64,000 nucleotides of DNA from Lysinibacillus fusiformis (GCF_016925635.1 NZ_CP070490.1:3044001-3108000), one strand, 5' to 3'. Shown: positions 29,101 through 36,744, counted from the first letter of the stretch. Notes: generated by a model from the sequence alone, not told the origin. Made by a program: numbers and translations.

Positions 29101-30860
29101 CACAGTATAAAGAAAATCAAACGGTGACAGTCCAAGGAAATGTCGGCCAGTTAATGAGGACGGGCTATACATTTACGGGATGGAACACCAAGGCAGATGG
29201 AAAAGGTATAGCGTATAAAGCGAATGACACTTTTCAAATAGGCACAACAAATGTGATCCTTTACGCACAATGGACAAAAAAACAAACTGCAACATATACA
29301 GTTACCTATGATGCAAATGAGGCAACAGGAGGTCAAGTACCAGAGGATAGTACACAGTATGAAGAAAATCAAACGGTGACAGTCCAAGAAAATAGCGGCC
29401 ACCTAGAAAAAGCAGGTTATACATTTGTAGGATGGAACACCAAGGCAGATGGAAAAGGTATAGCGTATAAAGCGAATGACACTTTTCAAATAGGCACTTC
29501 AAATGTGATCCTTTATGCACAATGGGCAAAAAAACAAACTGCAACATATACAGTTACCTATGATGCAAATGAGGCAACAGGAGGCCAAGTACCAGAGGAT
29601 AGTGCACAGTATGAAGAAAATCAAACAGTGACAGTCCAAGGAAATAGCGGTCACCTAGAAAAAGCAGGTTATACATTTGTAGGATGGAACATCAAGGCAG
29701 ATGGAAAAGGTATAGCGTATAAAGCGAATGACACTTTTCAAATGGGCACAACAAATGTGATCCTTTACGCACAATTGACAAAAAAACAAACTGCAACATA
29801 TACAGTTACCTATGATGCAAATGAGGCAACAGCGGGTCAAGTACCAGAGGATAGTACACGGTATGAAGAAAATCAAACAGTGACAGTCCAAGGAAATAGC
29901 GGCCACCTAGAAAAAGCAGGTTATACATTTGTAGGGTGGAACACCAAGGCAGATGGGACAGGAACAGTGTATAAAGCAAATGAAACTTTTCCAATTGGTA
30001 AAGTGCATGTCATATTATATGCTCAATGGATAGTAAATCCACCATCATCAGGTGACAATACCACATCACCCAACGATAATGACTACTCTTCATTATCAAC
30101 TGTGAAAATCACTTTTCATACAAATGGTGGTACACTACTTCCTCCACAAGAGATTACTTATAATACAAAAATACGTGATTTACCTTTACCTACCAAAGAT
30201 GGTTTTCGCTTTGATGGCTGGTATGAGGATGCAGCATTTAAAATTGAATGGGATGAGGATACAGTTATTCGAAAGAATATAGTAATATATGCAAAGTGGA
30301 TACCTTTGCTAGTGGACGAATCAGACACACCACTACCCAAAGAAATGGTAAGGTTTTATGATATGGATAGCCATTGGGCAAAAGAGATAGTTGAGGAACT
30401 AGCGATACTTAAGATTATCCATGGTTATGAAGATGGCACTTTCCGTCCAAATGAACCGATTAGTCGTATGCATGTGGCAGTATTATTTGCACGCGCCTTC
30501 GAGTTTGAATCAATTCGCTCAGCAAAAGCCTTTTCTGATATAGCAACAAATCATGTCTACTATGAAGAGATCAACACGCTACAGCAAGCGGGAATTATTG
30601 ATGGGATGGGTGACACATTCCATCCAGTAGAAGCTATTACACGTGCACAAGTAGCAAAAATTTTAGCAAAAACATTACGACTACCTTCTGAGGGTACAAG
30701 TTCATTTAGTGATGTTTCTAGTAATCATTGGAGCACGGGTTATATTGCAGCACTAGAACAGGCTGGGATTGCATTTGAGAGTAATGGTGAATTTCATCCC
30801 GATGTGCCAGTAACACGTGCAGAGCTAGCGACATTTTTATACAGGGCACTCCAATTTTAA
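26148..30860 (+). CDS. Giant cell-surface protein: beta-helix, InlB-type repeats, three SLH domains
   Basis: This secreted protein has 1570 residues. Residues 1-35 form a signal peptide (hydrophobic LMLLFTICLLFAQALFG, then SVSATA-type cleavage region). Residues about 140-790 are a right-handed beta-helix of roughly 23-residue rungs (GGGMYN..SSPTLTNVTF type) preceded by a VNAFDNLQSALDKAQSGDQI N-cap typical of polymorphic membrane/adhesin proteins. Residues about 797-1294 are six nearly identical 84-residue InlB-like (Listeria-Bacteroides) repeats. A seventh divergent repeat (about 1317-1386) follows. The C terminus carries three SLH domains that bind pyruvylated secondary cell-wall polymer. 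It is probably an adhesin or S-layer-associated protein. No enzymatic motif was seen. Confidence 0.9.
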   Translation: MRKVWQQLMLLFTICLLFAQALFGSITVSATANEPLTIILTTEGEPYIEGHIALNPVTIQMATSSIDSEGMQVEWSVNEGDTWEIFDMMDPLVLTDAGDYSIWFRIIGQPNISKHTIRVAGSQPSLLSESNSIIYVNLNTVEGSNDGTNWVNAFDNLQSALDKAQSGDQIWIAQGTYTPTRKVNGNDPRSATFQMKNGVGIYGGFKGDETTLAERDFETYKTILSGALPNGSSAYHVFFHSYFLELDKTAVLDGVTITKGNANGSTMDLYGGGMFNISRNSPTLTNVNFYGNKAGLQGGGLYNHSESNPILTNVTFTENEAGFQGGAIYNYNSGPTFQDVIFEKNKTTGSQSEGGGIYNYGSSPILTNVTFIENEAENKGGAMSNTKQSNPSLTGVSFDGNKALISGKGGGMYNSESSPMLTNVQFNKNVASYDGGGIANEMSNPTLIDVLFTSNTASSYGAGMYNASSDPSLDNVIFIGNETFMYGGGMYNDNSNPTLTNVTFSENKAGYGGGIFITGRDSTPVIRNTRFNNNQALQIGGGVFTSNYSSPSFDEVKINQNRAINGAGMHNQDSSPIIMNTLFSGNTANYGGGAMSNNGSSSPILTNTTLTSNDAYIGGGLFNQDNSSPNLRNVLFTGNKAEFEGASISNDSPNSNIILTNVTISGDIPRYGESAIYGGDLVSKIQNTIIIGNSRKIAISNYKGKVENSLLDVQVGRNVRGKLIDGDGNTTDTSNYIPTDIFMDSSKKDYRLKVDSPAIDRGKVNYPELADVTTDIAGNKRIQGITIDLGVYEVTPFYSVIYDANEATAGQVPEDSAQYEENQTVTVQGNVGQLMRTGYTFTGWNTKVDGKGIAYKANDTFRIGTTNVILYAQWTKKQTATYTVTYDANEATAGQVPEDSTRYEENQTVTVQGNSGHLEKAGYTFVGWNTKVDGKGIAYKANDTFQIGTTNVILYAQWTKKQTATYTVTYDANEATAGQVPEDSAQYKENQTVTVQGNVGQLMRTGYTFTGWNTKADGKGIAYKANDTFQIGTTNVILYAQWTKKQTATYTVTYDANEATGGQVPEDSTQYEENQTVTVQENSGHLEKAGYTFVGWNTKADGKGIAYKANDTFQIGTSNVILYAQWAKKQTATYTVTYDANEATGGQVPEDSAQYEENQTVTVQGNSGHLEKAGYTFVGWNIKADGKGIAYKANDTFQMGTTNVILYAQLTKKQTATYTVTYDANEATAGQVPEDSTRYEENQTVTVQGNSGHLEKAGYTFVGWNTKADGTGTVYKANETFPIGKVHVILYAQWIVNPPSSGDNTTSPNDNDYSSLSTVKITFHTNGGTLLPPQEITYNTKIRDLPLPTKDGFRFDGWYEDAAFKIEWDEDTVIRKNIVIYAKWIPLLVDESDTPLPKEMVRFYDMDSHWAKEIVEELAILKIIHGYEDGTFRPNEPISRMHVAVLFARAFEFESIRSAKAFSDIATNHVYYEEINTLQQAGIIDGMGDTFHPVEAITRAQVAKILAKTLRLPSEGTSSFSDVSSNHWSTGYIAALEQAGIAFESNGEFHPDVPVTRAELATFLYRALQF
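28551..30030 (+). repeat. Six tandem 252-bp coding repeats (InlB-type)
   Basis: The word TATGATGCAAATGAGGC recurs at 28551, 28803, 29055, 29307, 29559 and 29811, an exact 252-bp (84-codon) period. Units differ at a few positions in two linked patterns: units 1 and 3 encode NVGQLMRTGYTFTG, the others NSGHLEKAGYTFVG. The near-identity of the DNA makes the tract prone to copy-number change. Confidence 0.95.
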
Positions 30861-30916
30861 ATATCTTTTTGTGTAATCTAACAGCTTCACATCGTTATGA
30901 ACACAGTAAAATCAAA

Positions 30917-30936
30917 TATTACTTTAGGATAATATA
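30917..30936. promoter_or_regulatory. Palindrome copy C downstream of the surface-protein gene
   Basis: TATTACTTTAGGATAATATA is the most divergent copy of the family, 57 bp after the stop of the surface-protein gene. No convincing gene follows it before copy D. It may be a decayed promoter. Confidence 0.45.
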
Positions 30937-31137
30937 GATTAGCTAGAAATAGATATTTTTATTAAAACATTGAAGCTACTTAATTTAAAGAAGACAAAGA
31001 TGATGGATATTACGAATAATGTGTAGCAACAAAGGGAAAAATATTTTTTGTTTGTAAATAGTCTAATAGATAGAGGAAATTATAAATTAAGTTAGTCTAT
31101 TATTAGAAGTAAGAAAATACTGATTTTTCTATTTTTC

Positions 31138-31167
31138 TTGTTGTATATTACTTTGAAGTAATATAAA
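31138..31167 (+). promoter_or_regulatory. Palindrome copy D / promoter of the peptide-ABC unit
   Basis: TATTACTTTGAAGTAATATA (31146-31165) forms the palindrome; TTGTTG (31138-31143) and TATAAA (31162-31167) with an 18-bp spacer give a candidate promoter overlapping it. Downstream, GAAAATAAGTA echoes the element after copy A. Confidence 0.55.
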
Positions 31168-31248
31168 ATCGAAAATAAGTAGTGATTATCATTAGCTTAT
31201 CTGATGGTTGTTCACTCAATAAAAAAGAAAGTGAGGTGAAAAATTTTG

Positions 31249-31305
31249 ATGTTTCCACCAATAGTGAATTTCCCAAAAGGTGATACAAAGCCCTTCGGTA
31301 AATAA
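31249..31305 (+). CDS. 18-residue peptide ORF upstream of ABC transporter
   Basis: The ORF encodes MFPPIVNFPKGDTKPFGK. GAGGTGA (31233-31239) lies 9 bp before the ATG, or 6 bp before a TTG codon directly preceding it. A candidate promoter lies 80 bp upstream and a terminator hairpin 12 bp downstream, so the ORF sits in a complete small transcription unit. It is proline-rich, cationic and begins with Phe-Pro-Pro. It could be a regulatory leader peptide for the ABC genes or a secreted peptide exported by them. No family was recognised. Confidence 0.5.
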   Translation: MFPPIVNFPKGDTKPFGK

Positions 31306-31316
31306 TTATTACCTCA

Positions 31317-31348
31317 AGGTCTGACTTTTTAGTCAGACCTCATCTTTT
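31317..31348 (+). terminator. Terminator/attenuator between peptide ORF and ABC genes
   Basis: AGGTCTGACT (31317-31326) and AGTCAGACCT (31331-31340) form a perfect 10-bp stem with a TTTT loop, followed by CATCTTTT. The ABC genes have no other visible promoter, so this stem may act as an attenuator. ACCTCA occurs at 31311 and again in the 3' arm at 31337 and is complementary to TGAGGT in the peptide's ribosome-binding site. Confidence 0.7.
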
Positions 31349-31366
31349 GAAAGAAGGCTGTTTAAC

Positions 31367-32305
31367 ATGCTTGAACCAATATATGAATTAGAAAATGTAA
31401 CTTTCTACTATAAAAAAGGTAAATTTAAAGCAAATAATGGCATTTCACTGACCATAAATAAAGGAGAAATTATTGGCTTATTAGGGCCGAATGGAGCAGG
31501 AAAAACCACATTGATTAAGCAAATGATTGGACAGTTAGCACCAACAGAGGGATCAGTGAAGTTTCATAACCAAGAAGTATCCAAGAATACGAAGTATGTA
31601 TTGAGACAGACTGCCTATTATTCACAAGAGACTTTTGCTTTATCATTTTTAAAAACATGGGAAGCCATTTATTTTACGGGTAGGTTAAAGGGGCTTTCAA
31701 AAAAAGAGTCGAAACAACAGACTGATGACATTTTGCTGAGGTTAGGCATGGAAGCTTATCGAGATAAGCTATTATCAAAGCTTTCGGGTGGCCAAAGAAG
31801 ACTCATTAGTTTAGGAACTACTTTGATTGGTCAGGCATCCGTCATGATTTTGGATGAACCTACAAACGAGCTAGATCCATTAAAACGGAAATTAGTATGG
31901 GACATCATTCGTGAGCTTAACCAAAAGGGTACAACAATTATTTTAGTCACTCACAATATTTTGGAAGCTGAAAAAGTTGTCCATCGTGTGGCTGTTATAG
32001 ATAACGGAAAGCTTTTAGCCATTGACCATATCGAAAAGCTGAAGAAAAGGGTAGACCAAAGAATGCGTTTAGAAATTTATGCGCAGGAAGCCTCTATTCA
32101 AAATATCCAAGACAGACTAAAAGCTTTTGGGCAAGCTGAATTAGTAGAGGATACAAAACTCACCCTGCTAATTGAGAAAAACGCGGTCCGTACTATTATT
32201 GAAATAATACAGGATGAGACATTGAACATCAGTCAGTACTCTCTGTTACCTCCAAGTCTTGAAGATGTCTATTCATTACTTCAAGAGCAACAAAGGAGTG
32301 AATAG
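31367..32305 (+). CDS. ABC transporter ATP-binding protein
   Basis: The 312-residue single nucleotide-binding subunit has Walker A GPNGAGKTT from residue 40, the Q-loop, the signature LSGGQ at residues 139-143 and Walker B VMILDEPTNELDP, with the H-loop in VTHN. The C-terminal 90 residues are an extra domain typical of ABC-2 (drug/bacteriocin/antibiotic) exporter ATPases. It pairs with the ABC-2 permease 3 bp downstream. The substrate is unknown. AAGAAGG precedes the ATG. Confidence 0.9.
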   Translation: MLEPIYELENVTFYYKKGKFKANNGISLTINKGEIIGLLGPNGAGKTTLIKQMIGQLAPTEGSVKFHNQEVSKNTKYVLRQTAYYSQETFALSFLKTWEAIYFTGRLKGLSKKESKQQTDDILLRLGMEAYRDKLLSKLSGGQRRLISLGTTLIGQASVMILDEPTNELDPLKRKLVWDIIRELNQKGTTIILVTHNILEAEKVVHRVAVIDNGKLLAIDHIEKLKKRVDQRMRLEIYAQEASIQNIQDRLKAFGQAELVEDTKLTLLIEKNAVRTIIEIIQDETLNISQYSLLPPSLEDVYSLLQEQQRSE

Positions 32306-32308
32306 CTT

Positions 32309-33061
32309 ATGAATTCCTTTATTCAATTCTTTGTTGAATTATTTATTCTATTTCGTATACAAATAGCCATCGTAAGGCATCAATTATTATGGATCATTGC
32401 AATGTCTTCCATTTTTCCAATGGTTACTTTAGTGTTTCTTGAATTTTTACTGGGTGAATCAAGTTCAGAACAATTGGCACGATTAATTATTGGTAATATG
32501 ATTTTTAGTATTCTGTTAATGGGAATGAATATTTTAGGGCAGGATATATCGTATCAAAAATTCGGAGGTTATTTTACATATTATTCATCCCTTCCCATCC
32601 GTAAAGTTAATTTTATTTTATCTTTGTTGTTTTATGGTATTTTAACTTCCTTACCCTCTTTTATTATTGTATTTACTTTCGGTCAGCAAATTTATGGGGT
32701 GAATCTTCATTTCGAGTGGCTTTTAATACCAGTAGCATTATTGGCGATTTTTAGTGTAGTGGGCATTGGTGTATTAATGGGGTTTTTATCTCCAAATCCA
32801 CAATTTACAAATATTGTAGCCCAATTTTTACTGATGTTTGTCACTTTCTTAACACCAGTTATGATTGAGATGAAAGATCTTCCTATTATTCTTCAGTGGA
32901 TTTCCTATGTGCTACCCACAACGTATGTAGCGAATGTATTACACGGTATGCTAACTGTTGGATGGTCCAATTCTACATTAATAGATGTTTTGATTCTACT
33001 TATTTTTTCATGCTTTTCTTATCTATTAATCAGTAAAAAAATACATTGGCGTGTTCATTAA
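32309..33061 (+). CDS. ABC-2 type transporter permease
   Basis: The 250-residue membrane protein has six hydrophobic segments and the ABC-2 pattern (GGYFTYYSSLPIRKVNFILS loop, PNPQFTNIVAQFLLMFVTFLTPVMI, LPTTYVANVLHGML). It forms the membrane part of an exporter with the preceding ATPase. Exporters of this size carry drugs, lipids or peptides; the small peptide ORF upstream and the aminopeptidase downstream make a peptide-related role worth testing. Confidence 0.85.
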   Translation: MNSFIQFFVELFILFRIQIAIVRHQLLWIIAMSSIFPMVTLVFLEFLLGESSSEQLARLIIGNMIFSILLMGMNILGQDISYQKFGGYFTYYSSLPIRKVNFILSLLFYGILTSLPSFIIVFTFGQQIYGVNLHFEWLLIPVALLAIFSVVGIGVLMGFLSPNPQFTNIVAQFLLMFVTFLTPVMIEMKDLPIILQWISYVLPTTYVANVLHGMLTVGWSNSTLIDVLILLIFSCFSYLLISKKIHWRVH

Positions 33062-33090
33062 AATATTAAAAATTGGGAGTTTAACATAGA

Positions 33091-34308
33091 ATGAAAACTT
33101 TTGAAACTAAAATAGAACAGTACGCGGAGTTGGTCATTAAAGTAGGAATAAATATTCAACAAGGACAGACTTTAGTGATTTCTGCCTCAATAGCTGCTGC
33201 CGATTTTGTTAGAAGGGTTTGTCGACATGCCTATCTCAATGGTGCACATTATGTTTATATAAGGTGGATTGATGAAGAGCTTGCTCGAATTGAATATGAA
33301 TATATGACAGAGCAAGGCTTAGCCTATACACCTGATTGGCTTGTGAAAGGGTATGAAGAAATGGCGAGTAGTGGTGCCGCTTTTCTTTATATAATTTCAC
33401 CCCACTTGCAAAATATGGAGGGAGTAGACCCTGTTAAGGTAGAAAAAGCAGAGTATGCTTCTGCACTTGCTTTTCGCTCGTTTACCGAAAAATTGATTAG
33501 AATGCAAGTTAGTTGGACTGTTATTGTTTATCCGACGGAGCAATGGGCAGGGTCTATTTTCCCCGATTTAGAGCCCAAAAATGCTCTGGAAAAGTTATGG
33601 GAAAAGTTTTTTGAAATACTAAGATTAGAAGAAGAAAATCCACTAAAAGCCTGGAGGCAACATATCCAAACATTAAATAAAAGGGCAGCTTTATTGAACG
33701 ATAAGTATTTCCGTTATTTACATTTCATTAGCGAAGACACAAATTTAAAAATTGAGCTACCGCAAAATCATCGTTGGGTTAATGGCTTAGAAACGAATGA
33801 CAATGGAAGTTCATTTATTTGTAATATGCCGACTGAAGAAATTTATACAACACCACTCAAAAAAGGTGTAAATGGGATAGTCAAAAATACAAAGCCATTA
33901 GTTTATGAAGGGCAGATCATTGATCAATTTACACTTACGTTTAAAGATGGAGAGATTATTGATTTCTCAGCTGAAAAAGGAATGGAAGCATTACAAAATA
34001 TGCTTAATAAAGACGAGGGAGCAAGATATATTGGCGAAGTGGCATTGGTTCCTCATGATTCTGCAATCTCCAGAAGCAATCTACTATTCTATCATAATTT
34101 ATTCGACGAGAATGCATCCTGTCATTTAGCTATTGGGCAAGCCTATACATCAGGCTTGAAAGAAGAAGATCGTGCGAATCTAGAAAACATAAATAATAGT
34201 ATGATCCATATTGATTTTATGTTAGGTTCACAAAAATTACAGGTCAATGGTATACGTGAAGACGGTACTGTCGAAGCCATTTTAGTGAATGGTAAGTGGG
34301 CCCACTAA
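33091..34308 (+). CDS. M29-family metallo-aminopeptidase (AmpS/PepS-like)
   Basis: The 405-residue protein matches thermophilic aminopeptidases of family M29 over its whole length. Visible metal-site segments are MPTEEIYTTP (Glu), YIGEVALVPHDS (Glu), FYHNLFDENASCHLAIGQAY (His, Tyr region) and HIDFMLGS (His, Asp). It is expected to be cytosolic and to remove N-terminal residues from peptides. It lies 29 bp downstream of the ABC permease and 16 bp upstream of a GNAT-like gene, so the four genes probably form one operon. Confidence 0.87.
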   Translation: MKTFETKIEQYAELVIKVGINIQQGQTLVISASIAAADFVRRVCRHAYLNGAHYVYIRWIDEELARIEYEYMTEQGLAYTPDWLVKGYEEMASSGAAFLYIISPHLQNMEGVDPVKVEKAEYASALAFRSFTEKLIRMQVSWTVIVYPTEQWAGSIFPDLEPKNALEKLWEKFFEILRLEEENPLKAWRQHIQTLNKRAALLNDKYFRYLHFISEDTNLKIELPQNHRWVNGLETNDNGSSFICNMPTEEIYTTPLKKGVNGIVKNTKPLVYEGQIIDQFTLTFKDGEIIDFSAEKGMEALQNMLNKDEGARYIGEVALVPHDSAISRSNLLFYHNLFDENASCHLAIGQAYTSGLKEEDRANLENINNSMIHIDFMLGSQKLQVNGIREDGTVEAILVNGKWAH

Positions 34309-34324
34309 ATAAGGGGGAAAAGGA

Positions 34325-34843
34325 ATGGAAATAGTGCAATGTAAGACTGACAAGGATTATGAAAAATTCGCGGTTTTCTTTTTGCAAAATAGAAATATAT
34401 TTGATGATATGTATCCAATTTTAGATACACTAGGTAGTTTATATGTCATGATAGAAGAGACAAATCTGCTTCTCTTTCAAAATCCACAACAGGAAGTAAT
34501 CGCGGCGGCGAGCTATACATTGGGTATACGAGAAGATCAATTTAAAAATAAAAATATCGTTTTTATTGATTGTGCGCTATTAAAAAAAGATTATCAAAAT
34601 AGTCGATCCTTTGTTAATGGTTTTCTACAAATGCTTAATCATATTTTAGAAGAACATCCAGAAGTGAAGGAAGTCCAGTTTTATGCTTATCGCCATCATG
34701 GCTATATTCATCGTCTTTATAAAAAGTTTGCCACGGTTATTGATGAAAAAGAGGGCTATTTTGGTATGCAAGATGTTTTCTCTGTGGAATTTCATCAACT
34801 GACTACTTTTTTAGAGGAATTTACTAAAAAACAAACCATTTAA
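34325..34843 (+). CDS. GNAT-like protein of unknown function
   Basis: This 172-residue protein is not clearly recognised. Its predicted order of elements fits an N-acetyltransferase: a beta strand EVIAAASYTLG, then IVFIDCALLKKDYQNSRSFVNGFLQML where strand 4 and helix 3 would bind acetyl-CoA, and VQFYAYRHHGYIHRLYKKFATV as the last helix. The strict Q/RxxGxG/A motif is not obvious, so the call is tentative. It is the last gene of the ABC-aminopeptidase operon; AAGGGGGAAAAGG precedes the ATG. Confidence 0.45.
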   Translation: MEIVQCKTDKDYEKFAVFFLQNRNIFDDMYPILDTLGSLYVMIEETNLLLFQNPQQEVIAAASYTLGIREDQFKNKNIVFIDCALLKKDYQNSRSFVNGFLQMLNHILEEHPEVKEVQFYAYRHHGYIHRLYKKFATVIDEKEGYFGMQDVFSVEFHQLTTFLEEFTKKQTI

Positions 34844-35048
34844 ATCAAGCTTATGAGGAAGCATCCAATAGAACGATTTTTTTACACAGTTTGAGGGCTT
34901 TATTCAGATGGAACATCGCCACTTCATACCCTTGTCATTGGTGAATAAAAATGCCTAAAGATCTTTCTATTATAGAAAAGAGTGGGGCTATTTCAGGCAT
35001 TCTTCCTAAAAAAAATGCTACAATAAAAGAAAAAAAGAGGCGATGAAC
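34844..35048. other. Short intergenic region with an extended inverted repeat
   Basis: AATGCCT (34950-34956) pairs with AGGCATT (34995-35001) around an inner TTTCTAT/ATAGAAA stem (34964-34978). There is no T tract, so a classical terminator is unlikely. Nothing else was recognised. Confidence 0.4.
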
Positions 35049-35420
35049 GTGAATAACGTCATTGATTTTATTGCAAAAAAAAAGGAACGTGAAGACCGAA
35101 AGCGTGCTCAGGATTTAGAACGTTATGTAGCTACACAATGTAATTTTCAGCAGCCTGAAAATATTGATGCTCTTGTAGAGGACAAACTGATTGAAGTCAA
35201 AGATCATACGTTATTTCTTGGCTTTCTATCCATTTTAAAGGATGAGCAAATAGAGCCGCTAGATATTTTTCAAGATGTCTTTTCATTAGAACCTTCTCGT
35301 TTTGAGATGTCGTACAATATGAGATGGTGGTCAGTTGTACAACTGGCATTTACATTTTTAACAATTCTCAAGGAAAATGAGCCGCATACATATGCTGATT
35401 TTTTAGGTCTCTCCAAATAA
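35049..35420 (+). CDS. Hypothetical cytosolic protein
   Basis: This protein of about 123 residues has a charged N-terminal helix (IDFIAKKKEREDRKRAQDLERYV) and otherwise unremarkable soluble sequence. No family was recognised. GTG 35049 is preferred because AAGAGG lies 8 bp upstream; ATG 35043 is in frame but only 2 bp from that site. A strong terminator follows, so it is probably transcribed alone. Confidence 0.65.
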   Translation: MNNVIDFIAKKKEREDRKRAQDLERYVATQCNFQQPENIDALVEDKLIEVKDHTLFLGFLSILKDEQIEPLDIFQDVFSLEPSRFEMSYNMRWWSVVQLAFTFLTILKENEPHTYADFLGLSK

Positions 35421-35472
35421 CCTAGGTATGTGTACGTCTGTAAAGCAAACGTACACATACCTAGGTTTTTCC
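35419..35472 (+). terminator. Very strong terminator, 19-bp perfect stem
   Basis: The arms 35419-35437 and 35449-35467 are perfectly complementary (starting AACCTAGGTATG) around an 11-nt loop, followed by TTTTTCC. The unusually long perfect stem overlaps the stop codon of the upstream gene. Confidence 0.9.
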
Positions 35473-35655
35473 TTATTCTCCTCATACAACTTTACAATTC
35501 TACTTCACTTATTCATTATTTTCATAGATATTTATAATTCCTCAATAATTTTTACTAAATATTTTTAACACCTCCATACTTGCTTAATGTTTGTTTTATA
35601 CCATTACGGATGTAAGCAAATAAAAATAAAGCAAAACAAATGGAGGGTCCAACAC

Positions 35656-36744
35656 ATGGCAATTCAAAAACTGTGGAAAAAAGGTCTAATCGGTGCATTA
35701 GCCATTTCCATGTTGGCAGCTTGTTCTGACAGTTCATCTAGTGCAAATGAGGTAAACAAGGATTTATCGCTTGAAGAAATTACAGAAAAAGCAAAAGAAG
35801 AGGGCACTGTTAATTCTGTTGGTATGCCAGATACATGGGCGAACTGGGTAGAAACTTGGGAGGAACTCGGGACCGAATATAGCATCAAACACAAGGATAC
35901 GGATATGTCGAGTGCCGAGGAGTTAGCGAAGTTTGAAGCAGAGAAAGATGATGCTACAGCAGACATTGGAGATGTCGGAATTGCTTTTGGACCAATTGCT
36001 AAGGACAAGGGCTTAACATTACCATACAAAACGTCGTATTGGGATGAAATACCTGATTGGGCTAAAGACGAAGAAGGACACTGGATTGTTGGCTATACAG
36101 GAACCATTTCTTTTTTGACAGATAAAAATAATGTGAAGAATGCCCCAACATCATGGGAAGATCTGAAAAATGGGAATTATACAGTCAGTATTGGGGATGC
36201 ATTAACGGCTAACCAAGCACAGTTTGCTATTTTAGCAGCGGCAATGGCCTTTGGAGGGGATGAGTCGAACATCCAGCCAGGCATTGATTTCTTTGCCGAA
36301 TTAGCGAAGCAAGGGCGTTTACAGGGAGATCCATCAGTAGCGAACCTAGAAAAAGGTGAAATAGATGTTGCAATCTTATGGGATTTTAATGCACTAGGCT
36401 ATCGTCACCAAATCGATGAGGAGCGCTTTGATGTAGTGATACCAAAAGAAGGGTCTGTCACTTCTGGTTATGCAACGGTAATTAATAAATATGCCAAAAA
36501 CCCACATGCTGCCATGCTAGCACGTGAATATATTCTTTCAGATGCTGGTCAAGAAAATTTAGCAAAAGGCTATGCGCGTCCGATTCGAGATAAAGTAGAC
36601 CTTCCTCAGGAAGTAAAAGACTTATTATTACCAGCAGATATGTATACGAATGCACAGCCAGTAAAAGATCAAAAGAAATGGGAAGACACGACGAAGCAAA
36701 TCCCTCAGCTTTATCAAGAGCAGGTGTTAATCCATGCAAAATAA
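35656..36744 (+). CDS. ABC transporter substrate-binding lipoprotein (organophosphorus uptake?)
   Basis: The 362-residue lipoprotein has a signal peptide and lipobox LAAC (Cys near residue 23: ALAISMLAACSDSSSS). The mature part resembles periplasmic-binding proteins of the Fe3+/2-aminoethylphosphonate/polyamine class (GDVGIAFGPIAKDKGL, VKNAPTSWEDLKNGNY, EKGEIDVAILWDFNALGYR). ATG 35656 is chosen for GGAGGG 10 bp upstream and for the signal peptide. It opens a seven-gene operon; its 3' end overlaps the next gene by 11 bp. The ligand is inferred only from the phosphatase-type neighbours. Confidence 0.82.
   Translation: MAIQKLWKKGLIGALAISMLAACSDSSSSANEVNKDLSLEEITEKAKEEGTVNSVGMPDTWANWVETWEELGTEYSIKHKDTDMSSAEELAKFEAEKDDATADIGDVGIAFGPIAKDKGLTLPYKTSYWDEIPDWAKDEEGHWIVGYTGTISFLTDKNNVKNAPTSWEDLKNGNYTVSIGDALTANQAQFAILAAAMAFGGDESNIQPGIDFFAELAKQGRLQGDPSVANLEKGEIDVAILWDFNALGYRHQIDEERFDVVIPKEGSVTSGYATVINKYAKNPHAAMLAREYILSDAGQENLAKGYARPIRDKVDLPQEVKDLLLPADMYTNAQPVKDQKKWEDTTKQIPQLYQEQVLIHAK

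Noticed and set aside
28438-29994. Series of similar open frames on the minus strand
   Set aside because: They repeat with the 252-bp coding repeats of the plus-strand surface protein and have no ribosome-binding sites; they are antisense shadows.
35043-35420. Small protein after the GNAT-like gene as part of the ABC-aminopeptidase cassette
   Set aside because: It is separated by 200 bp, has its own ribosome-binding site and a very strong terminator, and shares no visible feature with the cassette.
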